Below, one piece after another: positions 57,924-64,000 of a stretch of DNA of 64,000 nucleotides; position 1 is the stretch's first letter; every line of letters begins with the position of its first letter. The position numbers and the translations under genes are program-made. Under the pieces are notes generated by a model, which was not told the origin of the DNA, did not search any database, and worked only from the letters and a program-made list of their open reading frames with translations. The stretch comes from Mesorhizobium sp. STM 4661 (lineage in GTDB: Bacteria; Pseudomonadota; Alphaproteobacteria; Rhizobiales; Rhizobiaceae): contig NZ_CAAF010000004.1 in assembly GCF_000359125.1 (NCBI RefSeq), forward strand, positions 124,001-188,000. Reading direction: 5' to 3'.

Positions 57924-57961
57924 CGAAAAGCGTCAACCGGGGCGAAAAGCGTCAACCGGGG
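57924..57961. repeat. 19-bp perfect tandem duplication in the def-rmuC gap
   Basis: CGAAAAGCGTCAACCGGGG occurs at 57924-57942 and again at 57943-57961 with no spacer. It lies 24 bp upstream of the def start and 61 bp before rmuC, so it doubles part of a divergent promoter region. It could be a recent slippage event. Confidence 0.9.
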
Positions 57962-58022
57962 CGGTTTGGGCTCGTTCACGTTTTGATCTGTGCCTGCGGG
58001 CCGAATCATCTATGCTGGCCGC

Positions 58023-59294
58023 ATGAATGACCTGACATCAATCCTATCCGAACCCGTTGCCCGGCTCGGCGCCACCACGATCACGCTCGGCCACGCCCTG
58101 GCGTTCGGCGCGGTCCTGTTTCTTGCCCTGTTCCTGGCACTGGTCGTGGCGCTGTGGCGGTCGGCCAAGGCGCGTGCGGTGGCAGCCGCGGAAGCCGCCG
58201 ACCACGCCCGCGACGCCGAGGCGCGGATGGCCGGCATCTTGGCAAGCCAGGCCGAAATGCAAGGCCGCATGGGCGCCATCGCCGAAGTGTTCGGAGCGCG
58301 GCAGGCGGAACTCACGCAGTCGATCGGCCAGCGGCTCGACGCTATGACCGGCCGGCTCGGCCAGACCATGACCGAGCAGACCAAATCGACGCATGAGAGC
58401 CTTGCCAAGCTGCAGGAGCGGCTGGCGGTCATCGATACGGCGCAAGGCAACATCCAGTCGCTCGCCGGTCAGGTCGTGCAGCTGCAGGCGATCCTTTCCA
58501 ACAAGCAGACGCGTGGCGCTTTCGGCCAATCGCGCATGGAGGCGATCGTCGCCGACGGCCTGCCGCATGGCGCCTACGAATTCCAGTCGACCTTGTCGAA
58601 TGGCAGCCGGCCAGACTGCCTGGTCAAGATGCCGAACGGCGCGCCCGCGCTTGCCATCGACGCAAAGTTTCCGCTCGAAGCCTGGAACGCCATCCGCGCC
58701 GCCGACGGCGCCGATTTGCAGAAGGTCGCCGCGCAAGCATTCCGCCGCGACATCGAGATCCATGTCCGCGATATATCAGAAAAATACCTGATCCAGGGCG
58801 AGACGCAGGACAACGCCTTCATGTTCGTGCCATCGGAATCGGTGTTCGCCGAGATCCACGAGAATTTCGAGGCAGTGGTGCAAAAGGCGCACCGCGCCCG
58901 CGTCATCATCGTCTCGCCGTCACTGCTGATGCTGTCGATCCAGGTCATACAGGCGATCCTCAAGGATGCGCGCATGCGCGAGCAGGCGCATCTGATCCAA
59001 GGCGAAGTCGTCCGGCTGATGGAGGATGTTGCACGTGTCGACGACCGGGTGCGCCGGCTGCAGACGCATTTTACCCAGTCGACCAAGGATATCGACGATA
59101 TACTGGTCTCGACCTCGAAGGTGACCAAGCGCGGCCAGAAGATCGAAGCGCTGGAGTTTGGCGGGCAAGCCGATGGCGATGCCGGCCAAGACGCAGCATC
59201 ACGGGCTCCCGCCTCGAAGGTGGAACCAGGCCCGCGTGTCGCCGATTCGAAAACCGGGCAGCTCAGGCTGAGGGTTGTCGAAGGTGACGATTGA
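58023..59294 (+). CDS. rmuC: DNA recombination protein RmuC
   Basis: 423 aa. TM/anchor at about 18-40 (LGHALAFGAVLFLALFLALVVALW), a coiled-coil segment (about 55-150), then the PD-(D/E)xK nuclease-like domain with ALAIDAKFPLEAW, FVPSESVFAEIHE and VSPSLLMLSIQVIQAI. RmuC limits inversions at short inverted repeats. ATG 58023 was chosen; the frame is open further upstream. Confidence 0.94.
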   Translation: MNDLTSILSEPVARLGATTITLGHALAFGAVLFLALFLALVVALWRSAKARAVAAAEAADHARDAEARMAGILASQAEMQGRMGAIAEVFGARQAELTQSIGQRLDAMTGRLGQTMTEQTKSTHESLAKLQERLAVIDTAQGNIQSLAGQVVQLQAILSNKQTRGAFGQSRMEAIVADGLPHGAYEFQSTLSNGSRPDCLVKMPNGAPALAIDAKFPLEAWNAIRAADGADLQKVAAQAFRRDIEIHVRDISEKYLIQGETQDNAFMFVPSESVFAEIHENFEAVVQKAHRARVIIVSPSLLMLSIQVIQAILKDARMREQAHLIQGEVVRLMEDVARVDDRVRRLQTHFTQSTKDIDDILVSTSKVTKRGQKIEALEFGGQADGDAGQDAASRAPASKVEPGPRVADSKTGQLRLRVVEGDD

Positions 59295-59327
59295 GAGCCA
59301 TGCCGGATACTTGCGCCCGATCCAGGG

Positions 59328-59725
59328 CTACTGCTCCTCCACGATCCTCGTGCCTTCGAATTCCGGCAGCCAGTGCAGCGCCGAGCGATGCCAATACTGG
59401 GCTCTCGGAACCAGTTGTTCACGCTGGCGCGCCGTGCCGACCCTGATGCCGTAGACCTTCGGCCCATCGCCGACCGACGTCGCGTAGAGATGCGAGCCGC
59501 ACTCGCCGCAAAAACCCTGCGCCCGCTTGGCGCCGTTCGCCCCGGTCTTGATGTAGACCTTCGGCGTGCCTTTGGTGATCCTGTAGCTGTCCTCTGGCAC
59601 TCGTACCGACACGCGAAAGGCCGTGCCGGTCAGTTGCTGGCAATCGGGCAGATCGAGACTTTTTCCGGATCGACCTCGGCCTCGTAGGTGATGGCGCCAC
59701 AATGGCAGCCGCCGTCGACTTTCAT
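59328..59725 (-). pseudogene. GFA-family (glutathione-dependent formaldehyde-activating-like) protein, frameshifted
   Basis: The first frame from ATG 59725 reads MKVDGGCHCGAITYEAEVDPEKVSIC; then about 7 bases seem missing near 59647-59652, removing the expected CHxxDC zinc ligands, and the other frame resumes DCQQLTGTAFRVSV and FCGECGSHLYAT to the end. Restoring 7 bases gives 134 aa. The loss includes zinc-binding Cys/His, so if real the gene is dead. A read error of this size is less likely than a true deletion. Confidence 0.8.
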
Positions 59726-59753
59726 TGTCGCTTCTCCTTGCCTCACCGGCATT

Positions 59754-60717
59754 TTAGCCGGCACGATCCGGCTCGTCCCCTGACACAGCTTCAACAATCT
59801 TGCGCCGCTGCTCCCAGGTACCGGTCGTCCGCGGCTTGACGAACAGCCGGGCGATCTCCGGCATCTTTCTTCAGCCTGGCCTCGATGCGTTCGACGCAGG
59901 CCTCGATCTCGGGCGCAGCCATATGATCCTCGAACTCGATGCTCAAGGCGGCAACGATCTCTTCCGGTCCCATATGCAGCGTCAGTACGCCGTTCGCGCG
60001 CTGCACCGCCGGGTCCTGCTGGGCGATGGCCAGCACCTTCTTCTGCGCTTCAGGCGACGCCGGCTCGCCCAAGAGCAGGCCCATGCTCTCGCGCGTCAGG
60101 AAGATCGCGGTCGCGCCGAGAATGAGCCCGATGCCGATCGAGGCGGCGCCGTCGAGTTGCGGCATCTCCAACACCTCCGCCGCTAATATGCCGGCAAAGG
60201 CGACGATCAGGCCGAGAAGTGCGGCACTGTCCTCGAACAGGACGGTGTAGACGCTTGGATCCTTGCTCGATTGCACGGCCCGCAGCCAGCCCTGTTTACC
60301 CTTCTGCTTGCGGAACTCCCTCAGCGCCACCCACCACGAACTGCCTTCGAACAGGAAGGCCAGGCCAAGCACGATATGGTTGACCTTGACGTTGGCGACC
60401 GGCTCGGGCGCCACGATGTGGATGACGCCTTCGTAGAACGACACGCCGGCCCCAAGCGCAAAGACGAGAAGGGCGACGATGAAGCTCCGGAAATACAGCT
60501 CACGGCCATGACCGAGCGGATGCGTGCGGTCCGGCGGGCGGGCGGCGCGGTGCATGCCGTAGAGCAGGAGCCCGCCATTGCCGGTGCCGACAAGCGAGTG
60601 CACGCCTTCCGACAGCATCGCCGAGCTGCCGGTGAAGAATGCGGCGGCGAATTTGGTCAGCGCGATCGCCAGATTGCCGGCGAGCGCAGCATAGATGACC
60701 TTTTTTCGATCCGCCAT
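59754..60717 (-). pseudogene. Cation diffusion facilitator family transporter with C-terminal frameshift
   Basis: Most of the protein is intact: ALTKFAAAFFTGSSAMLSEGVHS and the HPLGHGRELYF metal motif, six TM segments, and the cytosolic domain to RIEARLKK. Near 59864-59871 one extra base in an AAAG run changes frame; the other frame reads MPEIARLFVKPRTTGTWEQRR to a TAA at 59754, giving 320 aa if corrected. As written the protein gets a foreign tail ending at 59791. The core is probably functional even with the shift. Likely a Zn/Fe exporter; the metal is unknown. Confidence 0.82.
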
Positions 60718-60838
60718 GCGCCGCCATGGTGTGTTGCCTTGTTCGATGCTCGGAGCTTAGCGAAGCATCCGTCTAAGCTCCACAGCCATTCATAGCGCAC
60801 GAACTGTCCAGCCGTTCAGGGTGCGGCGTCTGTACCGG

Positions 60839-61645
60839 CTAGACGATCTCGTCGGTCCAAACCTTGAAGCCGGCGAGCGTGCCCGGTCCGAAAATGTGGG
60901 TCAGCGGCACATCGGCCGCATCGCGGCCGGAAGCGATCAGGATACGGCCAATGCGTGGAGCATTGTTGCGCGGATCGAACGCGTGCCAGCGGCCGCCGAG
61001 ATAGACTTCCATCCAGGCGGCGAAATCCATGGCCGCCCACGGCTTCGGCAGGCCGATGTCGCTGATGTAGCCGGTACAGTAGCGGGTCGGGATGTTGAGC
61101 GCCCGACAGAAGGCGACTGCGAGGTGGGCAAAGTCGCGGCAGACGCCGCTCTGCTCACGATAGGCTTCGGCCGCGGTGCGCGTCGGCCGCGCATTGCCGT
61201 AGTTGAAGACGATGTGGTTGTGGACGAAGTCGCAGACTGCCTGGACGCGCGGGATGCCTAGCGATGTATGGCCAAACAGCCGCCACGCGTCGCTTGCCAG
61301 CAGATCGCTTTCGCAAAAGCGGCTGGGCAGCAGGAACAGCAGCGTGTCCGAGGGCAGATCGCGCACCTCGTGCTGCCAGGCCATCAGGTCGCCCATCTCG
61401 AAAGTGCCGGGGTCGCGGATCACCGCGTCGGTACCGAATGAGAAGCGTCCGGGCGGCGCGACAAGACGATTGCACCAGTTGCCGAAGCTGTCGCGATAGC
61501 TTTCGATCGGTACCGGTGGATTGGAGGTCAGGAAATCCGGCCGTTCGAGATCGGATGCCCTGGAATAGTGGACGTTGAGCATCGCGATCAGCGGCGTTTC
61601 CTGCGGGAAGTCGAAACTCATCTCGCAGCCGATGTGGATTCGCAT
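60839..61645 (-). CDS. Transglutaminase-like cysteine protease family protein
   Basis: 268 aa. The core has the catalytic Cys in SGVCRDFAHLAVAFCRAL, His in MDFAAWMEVYLGGRWHAFD and Asp in FDPRNN, preceded by an N-terminal beta domain (bacterial transglutaminase N type). No signal peptide is seen. Such proteins often pair with alpha-E/circularly-permuted ATP-grasp genes; none is adjacent here. The substrate is unknown. Confidence 0.92.
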   Translation of the reverse strand: MRIHIGCEMSFDFPQETPLIAMLNVHYSRASDLERPDFLTSNPPVPIESYRDSFGNWCNRLVAPPGRFSFGTDAVIRDPGTFEMGDLMAWQHEVRDLPSDTLLFLLPSRFCESDLLASDAWRLFGHTSLGIPRVQAVCDFVHNHIVFNYGNARPTRTAAEAYREQSGVCRDFAHLAVAFCRALNIPTRYCTGYISDIGLPKPWAAMDFAAWMEVYLGGRWHAFDPRNNAPRIGRILIASGRDAADVPLTHIFGPGTLAGFKVWTDEIV

Positions 61646-61857
61646 TGTCGTCCTGACCGGCCTGCCTGATCGTCATCCGGAGAAAGCCGGATTGATGCTG
61701 CAGTGCAAGGAAGACCATGGCATGGACCGGAACCGTTGACGAGGAAAATAGAAAAGGCGTTGACAGCCCCTCAACTGGCGCACCGGGGCGCAACAGCCCC
61801 TTGCGGTCGGGCCAATCTCTTGTTTCACTTCGCCCGCCACCATTGGAGGAACGAATC

Positions 61858-61983
61858 ATGGCTAAAGGTGCGATGAAGGCGGGCAAGGAAGCCCGCAAGC
61901 CGAAGAAGGACGCGAAGAAGCCCGTAGCGACCCCGGCGCTCAAGGCGCCGCCGGTCAAGGCGACGAGGCTCAAGGACAAATAG
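61858..61983 (+). CDS. 41-aa lysine-rich basic protein
   Basis: Strong TTGGAGGAACG site 7 nt before ATG 61858. The peptide is MAKGAMKAGKEARKPKKDAK then KPVATPALKAPPVKATRLKDK, about one-third Lys/Arg with Ala and Pro, resembling the disordered C-tails of nucleoid or ribosome-associated proteins. Similar tiny proteins occur in Mesorhizobium genomes. Function unknown. Confidence 0.6.
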   Translation: MAKGAMKAGKEARKPKKDAKKPVATPALKAPPVKATRLKDK

Positions 61984-62029
61984 GTCCGGTCATTCCGTTT
62001 CGGGACGGATCGCGACCGGTGACATCGTC

Positions 62030-62173
62030 GTGGTGATCCTGACTGGCTATCTTGGTAAGAACTCCGAGTTGGTCAGCCTCCTTCGGATGCTTGTTGGCGC
62101 AACCATAGGCGTCGCCATTGTCTGGCTGGTTTTGGGTGGGCCCAAAAGCTGTTGGGCCGATAATTCAAATTGA
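62030..62173 (+). CDS. Possible 47-aa small membrane protein
   Basis: GTG 62030 opens a frame with one hydrophobic helix (MLVGATIGVAIVWLVLGG) and tail CWADNSN. It looks like the C-terminal end of a membrane protein with LLRMLVGATIGVAIVWLVL. No good ribosome site is visible, so it may be a remnant. The remainder of 61984-62231 shows nothing else. Confidence 0.3.
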   Translation: MVILTGYLGKNSELVSLLRMLVGATIGVAIVWLVLGGPKSCWADNSN

Positions 62174-62231
62174 GATACTAGCTACCGATCGTGGCTGTTG
62201 ATCGGGCGCCCGAAATCCCTACATTGGTGTG

Positions 62232-62277
62232 GCGGGGACGACCTCGCGCCTCCCAATAAATCCGTCGGGACGACCCG
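62232..62277 (+). promoter_or_regulatory. Guanidine-II (mini-ykkC) riboswitch
   Basis: Two small hairpins each with the conserved ACGA loop: GCGGGG-ACGA-CCTCGC at 62232-62247 and CGGG-ACGA-CCCG at 62266-62277, 18 nt apart, just before a GGAG site and the SMR exporter start at 62298. This is the diagnostic architecture of the guanidine-II class, which binds guanidinium and controls SugE/Gdx-type exporters. Position next to the ribosome site implies translational control. Confidence 0.9.
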
Positions 62278-62297
62278 CTACTCAATGGAGCGTTCCG

Positions 62298-62612
62298 ATG
62301 TCGTGGACTTTTCTTTTCCTTGCCGGTCTGTTCGAGATCGGCTGGGCGATCGGCCTTAAATACACTGATGGCTTCTCGAAGCCGCTACCGACCATCCTGA
62401 CCGTCGCCTCGATGATCGTCAGCCTGGGCTTGCTCGGCTTGGCGCTGAAGGCATTGCCCGTCGGCACCGCCTATGCGGTGTGGACAGGCATCGGGACGGT
62501 CGGCACGGCGCTGCTCGGCATCTGGTTGCTGGGCGAGCCCGCGACCGCGATCAGGCTGGGCTGCATCGCGCTGATCGTCTGCGGCATCATGGGGCTGAAG
62601 CTCGCGGCCTGA
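62298..62612 (+). CDS. sugE: SMR family guanidinium exporter (SugE/Gdx type)
   Basis: 104 aa, four TM segments: the SugE-type start [22 protein letters not shown] with Glu13 (the essential SMR carboxylate), [21 protein letters not shown] and [16 protein letters not shown]. The WTGIGTVG motif and the upstream guanidine-II riboswitch identify it with guanidinium rather than quaternary ammonium export. AATGGAG lies 7 nt before ATG 62298. Confidence 0.95.
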   Translation: MSWTFLFLAGLFEIGWAIGLKYTDGFSKPLPTILTVASMIVSLGLLGLALKALPVGTAYAVWTGIGTVGTALLGIWLLGEPATAIRLGCIALIVCGIMGLKLAA

Positions 62613-62632
62613 ACATACCGAAGGACAAGCAC

Positions 62633-62662
62633 GATCAGGGCCGCTGCAAAGCGACCCTGATC
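62633..62662 (+). terminator. Hairpin after the SMR gene
   Basis: GATCAGGG (62633-62640) and CCCTGATC (62655-62662) form an 8-bp stem with a 14-nt loop 20 bp past the stop. No T-tract follows, so termination is uncertain. Confidence 0.4.
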
Positions 62663-62693
62663 CTCGAAGCCGGTTGCTTCGGTAGCCTGAAGG

Positions 62694-63122
62694 CTAGCGG
62701 GCTGAAAAGCCCGGAGGCGTCCTGCCGGTGCGCTGCTTGCGCGCCGCATAACGTGCGTCGCGCTTGGCCTTGCGTTCGGCCTCGTCGGCAAGCAGACGAG
62801 CGATACGCTCGTTCTCTTCGGCTTCCCGAATCTTGGCCTCGGCCTGCGCTGCCTCTTCCGCGGCGATACGCGCCGCTTCGGCGGCTGCCTCGCGCTCGGC
62901 CTTTTCGGCCGCTTCACGCGCCAGCTTTTCCTGCTTCAGCCTGGCCTTCTCAGCCTCGCGTATCTCACGCGCCTCTAGGATCGCCTTGCGTTCGGCCTGT
63001 CTTGCCTGCACCGCAGGATCATCTGCCGCCGGTTTTGACTTGAAGCGCTCCAGAAGCGCCTTCTTTGCCTCGTTTGCGGCATTGCGCCGCTCGAAAATGT
63101 CTTTTTCCCTGTAGATAGCCAA
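62694..63122 (-). CDS. DUF6481-family coiled-coil protein
   Basis: 142 aa from TTG 63122, set by AGGGAA 6 nt upstream and matching the conserved start AIYREKDIFERRNAANEAKK. The rest is Ala/Glu/Arg/Lys-rich predicted coiled coil (QARQAERKAILEAREIREAE) with a basic C-terminus. No enzymatic motif. A start at GTG 63128 is possible. Function unknown; small proteins of this family are common in Rhizobiales. Confidence 0.8.
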   Translation of the reverse strand: MAIYREKDIFERRNAANEAKKALLERFKSKPAADDPAVQARQAERKAILEAREIREAEKARLKQEKLAREAAEKAEREAAAEAARIAAEEAAQAEAKIREAEENERIARLLADEAERKAKRDARYAARKQRTGRTPPGFSAR

Positions 63123-63300
63123 GTCCACTTCCCTGAAGTCAATTTGCGAGGCTTACATACGCGCGAATACCGAGAGTTCAAGCGCCAAAACAGTATGCCA
63201 GCCATGAAATTGTGAGCTGTTGCAGTCGGGAGACGTTCCTTGCAACGGACATGCACTGTTCACAGTCGCCCCTCTGGCGGCGCGCCGGGCGGATCGCTAC

Positions 63301-63431
63301 CTCTAGAGCCAGACCCATCCCGATAGGACCGGGATGGGTCTGGCTCTAGTTTTTTGTTTGGGCATGATCTTTTCCGAAAACCGGATTCCACTTTTTGCTG
63401 CGCTGACCTTCGGTTCGGGATCATGCTCTAA
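63301..63431. repeat. Composite rhizobial repeat upstream of LLM oxidoreductase
   Basis: AGAGCCAGACCCATCCCGAT.../CCGGGATGGGTCTGGCTCT hairpin (63305-63348) followed by GCATGATCTTTTCCGAAAACC...GGGATCATGC (63362-63427). It matches the two-hairpin design at 28902-29012. The region 63123-63462 otherwise contains no gene. Confidence 0.8.
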
Positions 63432-63462
63432 CCGACAATCAAATCACCGGGATGACATCAAA

Positions 63463-64000
63463 TGGAACTTGGTCTCTATACCTTCGCCGACGTCAGCCCG
63501 GAGCCGGGTCCCGGCGCCATCGGCCCGCATGAACGGCTGCGCAATTTGATCGAGGAAATCGAGCTGGCCGACCAGGTCGGCCTCGACGTCTTCGGGCTGG
63601 GCGAGCATCACCGCCCCGATTATGCCGCCTCGGCGCCGGTCGTCGCCCTGGCGGCGGCTGCCGAGCGCACCAGGCGCATCAAGCTGACCAGCGCCGTGAC
63701 CGTACTATCTTCCGACGATCCGGTTCGCGTCTTCCAGCAGTTTGCGACACTCGACCTCTTGTCAGGCGGCCGCGCCGAAATCATGGCCGGGCGCGGCTCG
63801 TTCATCGAGTCCTTTCCGCTGTTCGGCTACAATCTCGAAGACTATGACGAGCTCTTTGCCGAAAAACTCGACCTGCTGCTCGCCATCCGCGATCATGTCA
63901 AGGTAACGTGGCCGGGCAGGCTGCGCGCGCCGATCAATGATCGCGGCGTCTATCCCCGGCCCCTCCAGGACAGATTGCCGATCTGGATCGCGATTGGCGG
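63463..64000 (+). CDS. LLM class flavin-dependent oxidoreductase, 3' truncated by window
   Basis: 179 residues visible, open to the window end. The bacterial luciferase-like start [41 protein letters not shown] and [24 protein letters not shown] (abbreviated) with [10 protein letters not shown] belong to FMN-dependent monooxygenases of the alkanal/F420-like group. ATG 63463 follows a weak GGGATGA site. The substrate is unknown; the C-terminal half is outside. Confidence 0.92.

Overview
The window is chromosomal DNA of high GC content with dense coding. It comes from an alphaproteobacterium of the Rhizobiales, most probably Mesorhizobium or a close relative. This rests on the style of the proteins (iol cluster with a fused IolC, DapD/DapE, YidC, TrmFO-free rhizobial gene orders such as def..fmt-truA..dapE), on repeated rhizobial intergenic palindromes, and on frequent ATGA gene overlaps. 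I see no insertion sequence, prophage or CRISPR array. The species call is inference.

Layout. 1-2 kb: the end of a DAHP synthase and a Gfo/Idh/MocA oxidoreductase. 2-11.3 kb: myo-inositol catabolism, with an RpiR regulator, an AraC/SDR pair lying inside the locus, then iolC, iolD, iolE, a small membrane gene and iolB, broken up by two palindromic repeats. 11.4-14 kb: DUF1045-phnM-phnN phosphonate genes. 14-19.5 kb: a sugar-type ABC transporter (SBP, ATPase, permease) divergent from a LacI regulator. 19.7-23.6 kb: a translationally coupled operon of three cyclic-amide hydrolases with a TPP-enzyme remnant inside it. 23.8-30.5 kb: a small secreted protein, tRNA-Arg, an orphan histidine kinase, rpmH-rnpA-yidC, an acetyltransferase and engB. 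30.5-34.2 kb: TetR with EmrAB-type efflux. 34.3-37.1 kb: Tat-exported MsrB, fasciclin protein, anti-sigma factor and ECF sigma factor. 37.2-43.4 kb: amidase (frameshifted), argB, RidA, a BchE-like radical SAM gene (frameshifted), Lrp regulator and phenylalanine hydroxylase. 43.4-51.3 kb: a GMC oxidoreductase with two tiny partner ORFs, diguanylate cyclase, HAD nucleotidase, LOG protein, dapD, membrane proteins and a frameshifted ketopantoate-reductase-like gene. 51.4-60.7 kb: dapE, a ParDE pair, truA, GNAT, fmt, a FitAB-like pair, def, rmuC, a broken GFA gene and a frameshifted cation transporter. 60.8-64 kb: transglutaminase-like protein, small basic protein, a guanidine-II riboswitch with its SMR exporter, DUF6481 protein and the start of a luciferase-like monooxygenase.

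The strongest non-coding finds are the tandem ACGA hairpins of a guanidine-II riboswitch before the SMR gene, three CATACG-N3-CGTATG palindromes upstream of a RidA gene with no adjacent regulator, paired operators in the TetR/EmrAB gap, a TCCAT..ATGGA motif at both iol promoters, and two strong hairpins between the ABC binding-protein and ATPase genes. Five genes carry single frame disruptions. They may be real pseudogenes or base-calling errors, and the reads should be checked.
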